64,000 nucleotides of DNA from Hyphomonadaceae bacterium (GTDB taxonomy: Bacteria; Pseudomonadota; Alphaproteobacteria; Caulobacterales; Hyphomonadaceae), in contig JAIXRO010000102.1 in the NCBI GenBank assembly GCA_027485145.1, positions 1 to 64,000 of the forward strand. The letters run 5' to 3'. The translations under genes were made by a program, and so were the position numbers. Below, piece after piece: positions 47,357 through 56,746 of the stretch. The notes below the pieces were generated by a model. It searched no databases. It worked only from the letters and a program-made list of their open reading frames with translations, and was not told the origin of the DNA. Position 1 is the first letter of the stretch; each line of letters begins with the position of its first letter.

Positions 47357-47670
47357 TTGCCGTGCTCCTCAGTGCGGGCGGGGCCTTTGGAAATCCAGAC
47401 AGCGAGCGCATCGAGCTCTGCATTGGTCACTTCGGTCGGGCGGAAGGCTGGCATGCCGTTGCGACCATGCCGGGTCACCGCCTTGATCATATCGGTGTCC
47501 AGTTTTCTGCCAAGAATGATCGGGCCGACATTCTTGCCATGGCAATATCCGCACACCTTTGCGTAGGTGACTTCAGGTGGTCGTTCGGGTTGATATTCGC
47601 CCAGCTTTTGGGCGGCATATGCTGCTGAGGCGAGGCCAAGGCCTGCCGCGATACCGATGATCACTTTCAT
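47353..47670 (-). CDS. Small exported cytochrome c, likely partner of the downstream flavoprotein (105 aa)
   Basis: Signal MKVIIGIAAGLGLASAAYAA; heme motif CGYCH; overlap with 45737-47356. Confidence 0.88.
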   Translation of the reverse strand: MKVIIGIAAGLGLASAAYAAQKLGEYQPERPPEVTYAKVCGYCHGKNVGPIILGRKLDTDMIKAVTRHGRNGMPAFRPTEVTNAELDALAVWISKGPARTEEHGK

Positions 47671-48491
47671 TTGAAGTTCCCCAGTTGAACGCCGCCATCA
47701 ATGACGACATGAGCGCCTGTCATGAAGCTGGAAGCGTCGGATGCGAGAAGAAGCGCAAGGGGCTTCATTTCCTGCGTATCCGCCATCCGGCCAATCGGAA
47801 TGGTTTTTTCAAAGGATGTCCGGGCATCCGGGTTTTTCTTTACCCAGCCATCGCCGATATTTGTGACGAACGGGCCAGGTGCGATGGCATTCACGCGGAT
47901 GCCGAATTCGGCAAGCTCAAGCGCGGCGTGGCGAACGAGGTGGAGAACACCCGCCTTGGCCGGCATATACGGTATACCAACGATGGGTTCATTGATGATC
48001 CCGGCGTTGGAGGCTGTCGCGATGATGGAGCCCTTACGATTGCCGGCGCGCATGCAACGGACGGCCTCGCGGATGGTGTAATAGGCACCGCTCAGATTGA
48101 TATCGATTGAGCGTTTCCACTTTTCGGGATCATATTGATCGATGCGGCCCAATGGGTTGCGCTCGCCAGAAGGCGCCCAGAAGCCGTCGCCTGCATCCCA
48201 GCCTGCATTCGCAAAGCAGATGTCTAGCCCGCCATAGGCTGCCACATGGGCGTCGAACGCCGCCGTCACTTGGGCAAGGTCGGAGATGTCGCAGGCAACA
48301 GCCTGAACTTCAGCCCCTTCTCCGCGCAGGCGGGCGGCTTCCCGTTCTGCGCCGTCTCTATCCAAGTCCGCGATGGTGACCTTGGCGCCTGCTTCGGCCA
48401 TGGCCTCTGCATAGGCCAGTCCGATGCCCGATGCACCACCTGTCACCAATGCACTGCGGCCTGTGATATTGAACTGGTTGAGTGTCTTCAT
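47667..48491 (-). CDS. SDR family oxidoreductase (274 aa)
   Basis: SALVTGGASGIGLAYAEA, FANAGWDAGDG, YMPAKAGVLHLV. Confidence 0.9.
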   Translation of the reverse strand: MKTLNQFNITGRSALVTGGASGIGLAYAEAMAEAGAKVTIADLDRDGAEREAARLRGEGAEVQAVACDISDLAQVTAAFDAHVAAYGGLDICFANAGWDAGDGFWAPSGERNPLGRIDQYDPEKWKRSIDINLSGAYYTIREAVRCMRAGNRKGSIIATASNAGIINEPIVGIPYMPAKAGVLHLVRHAALELAEFGIRVNAIAPGPFVTNIGDGWVKKNPDARTSFEKTIPIGRMADTQEMKPLALLLASDASSFMTGAHVVIDGGVQLGNFK

Positions 48492-49549
48492 GCGTTACTT
48501 GCCTCAAACTTTATCATCTTATTGAGGAGCCGACGGGCGCGGATGCCGCCGCCGTCACCGTTCAGAACGAGCGGCTCCAAGTCCCAGAAATCCTGCCCCG
48601 CCATCAGACGATGGGCATCGCGGATGACGGGTAGGTCTTCATGTTCAAAAGCGAAGGACAGGGCGGCATGAAGGCCTTCGCTGAACTCTGTGTCGCCAAG
48701 CTTGTAATCGCGGGAGGTGGCCCAGACATAATGGGTGGTGTCGGGCGTTTCGGGCGTGAAGGCGTGGAGCGATAGAAGCGCTTTCATATCCTCGACAGAT
48801 GTCCCCGGTTCTCCGGCGCGATAATCGAAGAAGAGGGTGGCGGGCGCATGCCAAGTCACTTCCCCGAAAAAGTCCTGCTTGCGCCCCTCAACGCCAAGCA
48901 CGCCGGCGAGGGCAGGTGAGATGTAATCGTTCTTTTGGGCGTAGCGCGAATAAGCATGCGTCTCATCCTGCCAGAATTTGCGCTCTCCTTGCGTGAAGGC
49001 ACTGGCAACCAGGGCAGGGTGCACGAAGTTGGCGTGGCTCAGGTCGAGAATGTTGTCGCTATAGAGTTCATAATGCCCTTCAGCGAGGGTCACACCGCGC
49101 ACGGCTTCCCAAGCGGGGTCATCCAGCCAGGCAAAGTTGGGGATGAGTGCGGTGTCCGCCTTGTCGGCATCCCCCATCCAGATCCACAGCAGGCGATACC
49201 GCTCGACTAACGGATAGGCAGGCACCGAGGCCTTCGGTGGCGGATCGCCCAGATGTGGGTTGTGGATGCATACGCCCGATCCGTCGAAGCGGAGTCCGTG
49301 ATAAGGGCAGGCGAGGGCGCCATCAATGACCGACCCGTCGCCAAGTGCTGCGAAGCGGTGCGGGCATCTCCCGCCAATGGCCATTGCGACGCCGTCCCCA
49401 TCGCGGAACAGGGCCACGGGTTCTTCAAGAAAGACTTTGGCTTGGGGTGTGTCGGTCAGGTCATCCGACCACCCGGCCACATACCAGCAGTTGCGCAGAT
49501 ATGTGCCCCGCTTGGACGGGAGCTTTGGAATGGCCCCGTTAACGCCCAT
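48488..49549 (-). CDS. Rieske non-heme iron aromatic oxygenase, VanA/O-demethylase-like oxygenase component (353 aa)
   Basis: Rieske CPHRFAALGDGSVIDGALACPYHGLRF; mononuclear iron region DNILDLSHANFVHP. Confidence 0.9.
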   Translation of the reverse strand: MGVNGAIPKLPSKRGTYLRNCWYVAGWSDDLTDTPQAKVFLEEPVALFRDGDGVAMAIGGRCPHRFAALGDGSVIDGALACPYHGLRFDGSGVCIHNPHLGDPPPKASVPAYPLVERYRLLWIWMGDADKADTALIPNFAWLDDPAWEAVRGVTLAEGHYELYSDNILDLSHANFVHPALVASAFTQGERKFWQDETHAYSRYAQKNDYISPALAGVLGVEGRKQDFFGEVTWHAPATLFFDYRAGEPGTSVEDMKALLSLHAFTPETPDTTHYVWATSRDYKLGDTEFSEGLHAALSFAFEHEDLPVIRDAHRLMAGQDFWDLEPLVLNGDGGGIRARRLLNKMIKFEASNA

Positions 49550-49557
49550 CGGTGCGC

Positions 49558-50088
49558 CTAGAGATAGAGAGCGGGGTTGATCTTAATCCCGTGCTCTTTG
49601 CAGTAGCTTTCATAGTGGTTGATGAACCACCACACGTCGAGCGTTTCAACGTGGTTGCCGTTTTCGTCGTAAAACTCGTTGGCACCCTGCATATGGAACA
49701 GAGCCTTCATCCCGTTGGGGTCATCGGTGACGAGCGTGTGGGCAGTGCCGGGCGTTTCGGTGATGAAATCCCCAGCTTTGCAGACCCAATCATATTCCAG
49801 ATAGCGGAAGGAGCCTTCGAGACCGATCGCCCAAACTTTGCCCCGATGCTTGTGCGTGCCGATGACCCCCGGTCCTTTGATCCAGAGGATGTTGGCGTAG
49901 ATGTTTTCTTTGGTGTCGAACGCGACATGACGGATCGCCGCATTGTCGCCGAAGGGAACCCATGGGCTCTCTTCTTCCGAGCTGCCGACATAGGTGCCTT
50001 CGGAGCCACGCGCCTTGATGATATCGCCGTAAAGCTCAGGCACATTGACGATTTTATAGGCGCCGGAAGGGGGGGCTTTCATGGACAT
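49558..50088 (-). CDS. Cupin protein, 2,4'-dihydroxyacetophenone dioxygenase-like (copy 1, 176 aa)
   Basis: WVPFGDNAAIRHVAFD..GVIGTHKHRGKVWAIGLEGSFRYLEYDW..ETPGTAHTL. Confidence 0.8.
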   Translation of the reverse strand: MSMKAPPSGAYKIVNVPELYGDIIKARGSEGTYVGSSEEESPWVPFGDNAAIRHVAFDTKENIYANILWIKGPGVIGTHKHRGKVWAIGLEGSFRYLEYDWVCKAGDFITETPGTAHTLVTDDPNGMKALFHMQGANEFYDENGNHVETLDVWWFINHYESYCKEHGIKINPALYL

Positions 50089-50100
50089 GGAAGGGGGTTC

Positions 50101-50637
50101 CTAGAGGTAGAGCTTAGGATTGATGGGGATGTTATTTTCACGGCAATAGGTCTCATAATGGTGGATGAACCACCACACGTCAGACGTGTCGACCAAGGTG
50201 CCTGTGTCGTCGTAAAACTCAATCGGGCCCTGCATCCAGCCGAAGAGCTTGCAGCCTTCGGGATGGTCGGTGACGAGGGTGTGGCTCTCACCCGGTGTTT
50301 CGAGGATGAGCCCGCCCGGTGAGGCGACCCAATCATATTCCAGATAGCGCACGCTGCCTTCAAGGCAGACCATGGTGATCGTGCCGCGATGCAGATGGGT
50401 CCCAATCACGCCGGGGCTTTTGACCCATAGAATGTTGGAAAACAGGTTCTGGCGGACATCAAAAGCAAGATGCTTGATCGCCGCGTTGTCGCCGAAAGGA
50501 ACCCAGGGAGAGTCCACATCGGACTGCGCATCAATATAGCGGCCGCCTGGGCTGAGACGGTCGACAAGTGCCTTGTGCGGGAACTTGACGTCGACGATCT
50601 CGGCCTTGTTTGATGGCGGTGCGGTCATCACGGACAT
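50101..50637 (-). CDS. Cupin protein, 2,4'-dihydroxyacetophenone dioxygenase-like (copy 2, 178 aa)
   Basis: WVPFGDNAAIKHLAFD..GVIGTHLHRGTITMVCLEGSVRYLEYDW..ETPGESHTL. Confidence 0.8.
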   Translation of the reverse strand: MSVMTAPPSNKAEIVDVKFPHKALVDRLSPGGRYIDAQSDVDSPWVPFGDNAAIKHLAFDVRQNLFSNILWVKSPGVIGTHLHRGTITMVCLEGSVRYLEYDWVASPGGLILETPGESHTLVTDHPEGCKLFGWMQGPIEFYDDTGTLVDTSDVWWFIHHYETYCRENNIPINPKLYL

Positions 50638-50650
50638 GAACTTGCGCCTT

Positions 50651-51184
50651 TTAACGAATGAGGGTGTCGACATAGTCGGCACCAATGCCAACTGCGTCAT
50701 AATGCTCGCGGGCGGCCTTCATGTAATCGAAGACATCATAGTGACCGACGGTGTTGCCCTCATCGTCCAGCCACATGAGAGGTCCGGAGACGACGAAAAA
50801 AACCTTCATGGGGTCCTCATGCTCGTAGCAAACGAGCGTATGGCTCTCGCCGGGCGTTTCGTACACAAAATCACCCGCTGTGGCGGTCCAGTCATGCTCA
50901 AGATACGCCCATTTGCCGCTGATCGTGTAGGCCCAGATGGGGTGGGGGTGGTAATGCCGGTTCACGAGACCCGCCGACTTGGACATGAGGACATCGGCCC
51001 ACATGTTCTTTGACGGGCTGATCCAGACTGGCTTTGACGAGACGGTTTCGCTGATGGGAACCCAATAGCGTTCATCCCCTTCGGCAATTTTTGACAGATA
51101 AACTTCGGGCAGGCCGCCCTCGCGGAAGACCTTGTCGACCGGCTTGATGTCCTTCCAAAATTCGGAATGGGCGGTCTCGGGCAT
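50651..51184 (-). CDS. Cupin protein, divergent third paralogue (177 aa)
   Basis: YWVPISETVSSKPVWISPSKNMWADVLMSKSAGLVNRHYHPHPIWAYTISGKWAYLEHDW..ETPGESHTL. Confidence 0.78.
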   Translation of the reverse strand: MPETAHSEFWKDIKPVDKVFREGGLPEVYLSKIAEGDERYWVPISETVSSKPVWISPSKNMWADVLMSKSAGLVNRHYHPHPIWAYTISGKWAYLEHDWTATAGDFVYETPGESHTLVCYEHEDPMKVFFVVSGPLMWLDDEGNTVGHYDVFDYMKAAREHYDAVGIGADYVDTLIR

Positions 51185-51212
51185 AATACTCTCCAGAAAG
51201 TCAGCAATGCTA

Positions 51213-51252
51213 AAATGAAAATGGGCGGAGCCGCGTTTGCGACCCCGCCCAT
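51213..51252 (-). terminator. Terminator downstream of the second TonB-dependent receptor
   Basis: Minus strand ATGGGCGG-N16-CCGCCCAT followed by TTTTCATTTT. Confidence 0.7.
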
Positions 51253-51265
51253 TGTTTGCGGCTTC

Positions 51266-53782
51266 TTAGAAGTCCAAGCCGAGCTTGAGGTACCATTCAC
51301 GTGGACGGCTGTACGTGCCGTAGAACTGGCCACCGGCAATCTGTGCCTGACCCGTCACAAGATAACGCTCATCCGTGATGTTGGTCATGCCCGCTGTCAC
51401 GTCCCAGCTATTACCCGACTTGTAGGTAATGGAACCATTGAGCATGTCCGTGGATGGACGCTGAAGCAGAAACGCCCGTTCAGTGTCGTTCCAGAGGCTG
51501 GACGTACGGGTATAGTCTGCAAGCAGAACAACCTTACCTTCACCAACCGCGAGTTCGTAACGTGGGCTGATGTTAAACTTCCACTTTGGTGTCTTGGGCA
51601 AGTCTGCACCCGGGAACACGCCAGCCTGGAAGGGGTTCGCAGCGACCTGTGCACCGGGGAGGACGGACGTATACTTGGAGTCCGTAAACCCGACGGAGGC
51701 GTTGATGAGGAACCCATCGGCAGGCGCCGCTGTCAGTTCCACTTCAAAGCCCTTGATCCGAGCGTCACCGGCATTTTGAATGGTTGGTGATACGCCCTGC
51801 TGGAAGTTCAACTGAATTCCAGCATACTTCGTTGTGAAGACGGCGGCATTCAATTGCAGCTTGCGGTCGATGAGAGTCGATTTGACGCCCACTTCCCACG
51901 TAGTTGCCTTTTCCTCGTCAAAATCAGGTGCCGTTGGCAGAGGGTTGGAAAGGCGGGTGGTCCAGCCACCCGTCTTATAGCCCTTTGACCAGCTGGCATA
52001 GGTCATCACGTCGTCGCTTGGATGGTATTGCAGACCAACCTTTGGCGAGAAGTTGTTGAACGACTTCTTCTGAGTGCCAGCGATGTAATAGCGAAGTGGC
52101 TGGCCAGCATTTGGGAAGCCTGCGGCGATGCGGCACGCGTCCGAGATCGTTGGGTTGATGGACGCGCAAGGCGGCACACCAACCTGATTGAGGATCTTGT
52201 ACGTCAGGCCGTTTGCGTCGGACTGAAAGCCTTCAAAGAGCTTGTTTTCATGCGTGTAGCGACCGCCGACGGAGATGCCGATCTGTTCGGTCGGCCGATA
52301 GTCGACCTGACCAAAGAAGGCGTAGTTTTTGGTCGAAAGGTCATTCGGACCATCCACCTGCAACAGACCTTCGGCGAACGTCACATAATCATGAAGGTCG
52401 CCTGCTTCCTTGAAGTAATAGGCACCAAGGACGTAGTTCAGCTTCTTGTCCATCGCGGAACCGTTCAGCTGGAGTTCCTGGCTGAACTGATACTGGTTCA
52501 TGGTGAAGCTGGTGTGCAGGAAGTTGAGCGGCGAGCCGTCAATATCCATGCCGACGTTCCAGTGGAGTTCCCGATAGGCCGTAATCGACTTGAGGAGTAC
52601 GTCGTCGCTCAGGTCGACTTCGATGGTGCCAGCACCGCCATAAGACTTCAGCTTGGAATAGTTGTTTCCATTGGCATAGCTGGTGTCGATGTCGCTCGTG
52701 ACAAAACGATTGTCATAAGGCAGCCGATTGTTGGAAGGATTTGCATCGGTATTGACGCCAAACACCGTCGGATTGTCGAAAATGGTGTTCAGACCGCCGA
52801 TACCGCCAAGATATGCGAAGGAAGGTGGGCCGCCACCGCAGGTTGTGGTGTCACCCGGAGCCGCAATCGTGCCCTGAATGGCGCAGTTATAGGTGCCGGC
52901 AAAGACCGCCGGGGTCGTCGCAATCAAGCGGTTGGCGAGCTGGGACTGGTCAATGTTGGAATAGTCGCCGGTCAACGTCACACGGATGGAGCCGCCATTG
53001 TCGTACTTCACCTTGCCACGCAGGTTCCAGCTGTTGTCGCCGCCTTCGCTGCCGAGGCCGATATTGTCGTAACCAGCGGCTTTGTAGTTTGTGATCGGGG
53101 TAGAGGCGAAGTTTGAGGCACCCGGGAATGCGATGCGCTTAAGGTAGCCGTTGCGGTTCTTTGTTGAGAAAGCAACCGATGAGCTAAGCGATTCACTCAA
53201 AGGCAAATCAACCGTGCCACGCGTCTGGATCAGGCCGAACTTGCCGACAGTCAGATCCCCCTTGAAGCGGAACTCTTTACCGGGATCGTGCGTGACGATC
53301 GAGATGGCGCCACCAATGGTGTTGCGGCCAAAGAGAGTGCCTTGCGGACCCTTCAAGACTTCGATGCGCTCTACGTCTGGCAAATCCTGGTTCGCGCCGA
53401 CGGAACGGGCGAGGTAAACGCCATCAAGATAGATGCCGACGCCGGGATCGATGTTGAACGCAAAGTCATTGGCGCCGATGCCGCGGATATAGGCGGAAAG
53501 AACGGCGGACGATCCAGAAAACGGCGTGCCAGCGTCCAAAGTCACATTTGGCGAGATGTTAGACAGCGAAGCCACGCTGGTGACAGCACGCTCCGACAGG
53601 GCTTCGGCAGTGAAGGCCGAAATGGCGATTGGAACATCCTGAACGTTTTCAGCGCGCTTCTGAGCGGTGACAACGATTTCGGCGATACCGCCCTCGTCTG
53701 ACTGAGCTTCTTGCGCAAAAGCCGGCAACGCAACTGTAGAGCACAGAGCGGTGGCGGCGAGGGCTGTGAACTTAAGCTTCAT
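51266..53782 (-). CDS. TonB-dependent receptor (about 838 aa)
   Basis: Signal MKLKFTALAATALCSTVALPAFAQ; plug GGIAEIVVTAQKRAENVQDVPIAISAFTAEAL; RIEVLKGPQGTLFGRNTIGGAI; C-terminal YLKLGLDF. Start trimmed to 53782. Confidence 0.95.
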   Translation of the reverse strand: MKLKFTALAATALCSTVALPAFAQEAQSDEGGIAEIVVTAQKRAENVQDVPIAISAFTAEALSERAVTSVASLSNISPNVTLDAGTPFSGSSAVLSAYIRGIGANDFAFNIDPGVGIYLDGVYLARSVGANQDLPDVERIEVLKGPQGTLFGRNTIGGAISIVTHDPGKEFRFKGDLTVGKFGLIQTRGTVDLPLSESLSSSVAFSTKNRNGYLKRIAFPGASNFASTPITNYKAAGYDNIGLGSEGGDNSWNLRGKVKYDNGGSIRVTLTGDYSNIDQSQLANRLIATTPAVFAGTYNCAIQGTIAAPGDTTTCGGGPPSFAYLGGIGGLNTIFDNPTVFGVNTDANPSNNRLPYDNRFVTSDIDTSYANGNNYSKLKSYGGAGTIEVDLSDDVLLKSITAYRELHWNVGMDIDGSPLNFLHTSFTMNQYQFSQELQLNGSAMDKKLNYVLGAYYFKEAGDLHDYVTFAEGLLQVDGPNDLSTKNYAFFGQVDYRPTEQIGISVGGRYTHENKLFEGFQSDANGLTYKILNQVGVPPCASINPTISDACRIAAGFPNAGQPLRYYIAGTQKKSFNNFSPKVGLQYHPSDDVMTYASWSKGYKTGGWTTRLSNPLPTAPDFDEEKATTWEVGVKSTLIDRKLQLNAAVFTTKYAGIQLNFQQGVSPTIQNAGDARIKGFEVELTAAPADGFLINASVGFTDSKYTSVLPGAQVAANPFQAGVFPGADLPKTPKWKFNISPRYELAVGEGKVVLLADYTRTSSLWNDTERAFLLQRPSTDMLNGSITYKSGNSWDVTAGMTNITDERYLVTGQAQIAGGQFYGTYSRPREWYLKLGLDF

Positions 53783-53907
53783 GGCAAATCCCCTTCCTGA
53801 ATAACCTGCCGATATAATTCCGACAGTTTCGAAGACCGGAGTATGCGACGATTGCCTAAACCGGTCTTGCACTCACGCGCATCCAGTTAGGACTCACGCG
53901 AAGCAAA

Positions 53908-54840
53908 TTAGTTATGCTCTCTCCAATGCCGCGGTGTCGTGCCGAATCTTTGGCGAAAACACCTAGTGAAATATGCACTGTCATTAAAACCAGTGGCATA
54001 GGCGACATCAGTGATGCTGTGGCTTCGGTCCAATCCCAGTTTTTCGGCAGCCTTTTGAAGCCTGCGGTCGAGAATATAGGCGCTTGGGGTTGTGCCCATT
54101 GCCGCAAAAACATTTTGCACGGTGCGCAATGAAACGCCCAGTTCTGAAGCGATCATACCCGTTTTGAGTTCCGGGTCGCTCAATGACGCCTCGATCAGGG
54201 ACATCACTCTATCGCGCGTCCCTTTTGGGGTGACCAAGGATGAGCCTGAGCCTTTTACCGCAATAGCAAGAAGATCGAGGAAGACATTGGCGATGCCCTC
54301 CTGCCAATCCGGGTCGGCGTTGCTCTGGTCCCCTTGTTCCCACAACGACAGGAGGAAATCATGGACGAGCCGCGTTCCCGGCGCCGAGCCTGCAATCGTT
54401 CGACACAGATGATCTTCAATATTGGGGAGCCGCGAAGAAAGGGCCGCGCGCGACATCTCCACAACCAGCATTTCATTGCGATCCGACAGGTCGGTGAAAT
54501 AGGCGTCTGCCGCATAGCACAATGTGAGATCACCTGACGCCAGTTCCGCCTCACGCTGCCACTGGCCGTTGAGGGAATGGCCCCTGTGCTGCAGGTGGAA
54601 GATGATCCGATCTGGGCGTTCGATCACGCCGTCTTTCCAGCGTTGAACCCGGGCCTGCTGAGAAACAGGGCGGATCATGGTGAGATCACCCAATTGCCAA
54701 CGCGACATATTGGCGGAAAAGTTATCTGAGGTTGAATCAATGGCAAGGCCGGAAAAGGTTTCGCTTGTCACGCGATTCCAGAAATCCAGTCTTTCGGGAG
54801 GAGAAACGCTGTCTGTGGCAAATCGCTCAATCAGGCTCAT
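53908..54840 (-). CDS. AraC family transcriptional regulator (310 aa)
   Basis: C-terminal double HTH IASELGVSLRTVQNVFAAMGTTPSAYILDRRLQKAAEKLG..ITDVAYATGFNDSAYFTRCFRQRFGTTPRHWR. Confidence 0.93.
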   Translation of the reverse strand: MSLIERFATDSVSPPERLDFWNRVTSETFSGLAIDSTSDNFSANMSRWQLGDLTMIRPVSQQARVQRWKDGVIERPDRIIFHLQHRGHSLNGQWQREAELASGDLTLCYAADAYFTDLSDRNEMLVVEMSRAALSSRLPNIEDHLCRTIAGSAPGTRLVHDFLLSLWEQGDQSNADPDWQEGIANVFLDLLAIAVKGSGSSLVTPKGTRDRVMSLIEASLSDPELKTGMIASELGVSLRTVQNVFAAMGTTPSAYILDRRLQKAAEKLGLDRSHSITDVAYATGFNDSAYFTRCFRQRFGTTPRHWREHN

Positions 54841-54876
54841 GTGATCCTCCTAGAAGGGTTCAAGACTTTGCGGAGA

Positions 54877-56118
54877 TCATGCAATTGCGGGCGACCCAGC
54901 TTGTTTCCGGCGCGCAAGCACCCGGGGCGCTGTTTCCCGAAGGCCAAGGCCAACGATGGCGGCAAGGATTGTTAGGCCAAGCATCAACCACATGACGGCG
55001 GAACGGCCATACACGTCGGACAACATGCCTGCTGCGAAGGGGCTCAGCACGCCGCCCAAAACCTCGCCAATGCCCATGACGATGCCGGTCAGAGATGCCG
55101 TAAGGCGCGGATCGACCGACTCGGACGGGATGGTCGCCATAAAGATAGGGAACACGCCATTGAGCGCCCAGCCAAAGAAGAAGATCGCGGCCAGCACCCA
55201 TGTGCTCCCTGTGAAGAACATCGCGCCGAGCGGGAGAATGACACCCAGCAATGAGAAGCCGACAATCGACGCTTTGCGCCCGATATGATCGGAGAGTGCC
55301 GCCACCGCAAAGCTTCCGATACCCGCTGAAATGCCGAGCGTGGCCATTAGCCACTTCGTCGTGTCTGGATCAAAGCCGCGGTCATTGGTCAGGTAGAGCG
55401 GCATGAACGCCCAGCAGCAGACCAGATAAGACACCAGCAGCACGGAGATGACCGAGCAGAGCTGCACGTTTCGATCTGCAAAGGCTTCCTTCATCGTTGC
55501 TTTGGGGGCGTCGCCTGCCTGAAAGGTTTCCCGCGCCGGCTCTTTAACGAAGAACCAGATAATGGCGGCGCTGATCAGGCCAGGCGCTGCTGCCAGAAAG
55601 AATGCATCGCGCCAGCCATAAGCCAGGGCGACCGGAATAAGGATGAGGGGCGCGGCTGCAGAGCCAAGAACATTTGATCCAAGGTTCTGGCCGACACCCA
55701 TCGCAAGTCCGCGTTTGTCTTCGTCGACTTCGGCCGCAATGATTGAATGGCTGACGGGCATCACGCCGCCTTCAGCAGCGCCCATCAGGAGGCGCGCACC
55801 AAGCAGCATGAAGAAGGACGTCGCGAGCCCGGAAACGAAGGAGCAAAGGCAAAATGCGATCGTTGCGACAACGATGACTGGTTTGCGCGATCCAAGCTTA
55901 TCGGAAATGCGGCCGACCAGAAATCCGGCGATGGCCCATGTCAAAGAAAGCCCGGACGACAACATGCCCACCTGCGTGTCACTGAGTTGCAGGTCCGGCT
56001 GGACGAAAGGCATCAGGAAGTTGAGCGCGTTCCTATCAAAAAACAGGATGCCGAAATTGAGACTTAGAATGCCAACTAAGAAGGCCTGATAGGCGCCGGA
56101 CCGGCGGGTTCGTGTCAT
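54877..56118 (-). CDS. MFS transporter (about 413 aa)
   Basis: LNFGILFFDRNALNFLMPFVQPDLQLSDTQVGMLSS..GRISDKLGSRKPVI; multiple TM segments; start set to 56118 by RBS. Confidence 0.9.
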   Translation of the reverse strand: MTRTRRSGAYQAFLVGILSLNFGILFFDRNALNFLMPFVQPDLQLSDTQVGMLSSGLSLTWAIAGFLVGRISDKLGSRKPVIVVATIAFCLCSFVSGLATSFFMLLGARLLMGAAEGGVMPVSHSIIAAEVDEDKRGLAMGVGQNLGSNVLGSAAAPLILIPVALAYGWRDAFFLAAAPGLISAAIIWFFVKEPARETFQAGDAPKATMKEAFADRNVQLCSVISVLLVSYLVCCWAFMPLYLTNDRGFDPDTTKWLMATLGISAGIGSFAVAALSDHIGRKASIVGFSLLGVILPLGAMFFTGSTWVLAAIFFFGWALNGVFPIFMATIPSESVDPRLTASLTGIVMGIGEVLGGVLSPFAAGMLSDVYGRSAVMWLMLGLTILAAIVGLGLRETAPRVLARRKQAGSPAIA

Positions 56119-56206
56119 TCGGATCTCTCCTGTCATGCCTCCTGTTTTTGGACGGAGGTCATTTGTATGTAAAGCAAACAGATTACTTCAAGAATTGCAA
56201 TGGCTT

Positions 56207-56746
56207 TTAGCCGAACGGACGAACGGGATCGCTGCCGTCCCAGTTTTGCGATGCGGCCCAAAAGCGTGTGAAGACTTCGTCCATGCCTTGTGTTGCGGGA
56301 ATAAGTTCCAGAAAACCGGGGTCATTCTCGCCATTGTCGAGATAGGCAACGGCGCCGCCCGTCGGCACGCCGGCGCGGAAGGCAATTTCATAGCCCTTGG
56401 CCCGATAGGCGGCGATCTCCGCGTCAACGTCGGTGACGGCGAGTCCAAGATGGTGAAATCCATAGCCGCGCTGATCAACTGTTTCCTTGTACACTGATGG
56501 GTGGTCATCGAGCGGCTGGATCAGTTCGATGCACATGGAGCCTACAAAGCCCATCGCAATCGCGACGTCCGCCGTTGATTTCTGGCCGCGATAGACATGG
56601 TCGTCCGACAGAAAATGATCGAGCAGGAACCAAGGGCCCGTCTGCGCCGACTTTACCCACCAGTCGATGGCAGCGTGAATATCCTTCACCACATAAGCGG
56701 TTTGGATGATGCGGCCGATATCCTGTCCGAAACCTAATTTGGTCAT
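56207..56746 (-). CDS. VOC/glyoxalase-fold protein (179 aa)
   Basis: RIIQTAYVVKDIHAAIDWWVKSAQTGPWFLLDH..YGFHHLGLAVTDVDAEIAAY. Confidence 0.87.
   Translation of the reverse strand: MTKLGFGQDIGRIIQTAYVVKDIHAAIDWWVKSAQTGPWFLLDHFLSDDHVYRGQKSTADVAIAMGFVGSMCIELIQPLDDHPSVYKETVDQRGYGFHHLGLAVTDVDAEIAAYRAKGYEIAFRAGVPTGGAVAYLDNGENDPGFLELIPATQGMDEVFTRFWAASQNWDGSDPVRPFG

Noticed and set aside
52022-53116. 364-aa plus-strand ORF inside the second TonB-dependent receptor gene
   Set aside because: Antisense shadow; Val/Arg-rich composition, no domain motifs.
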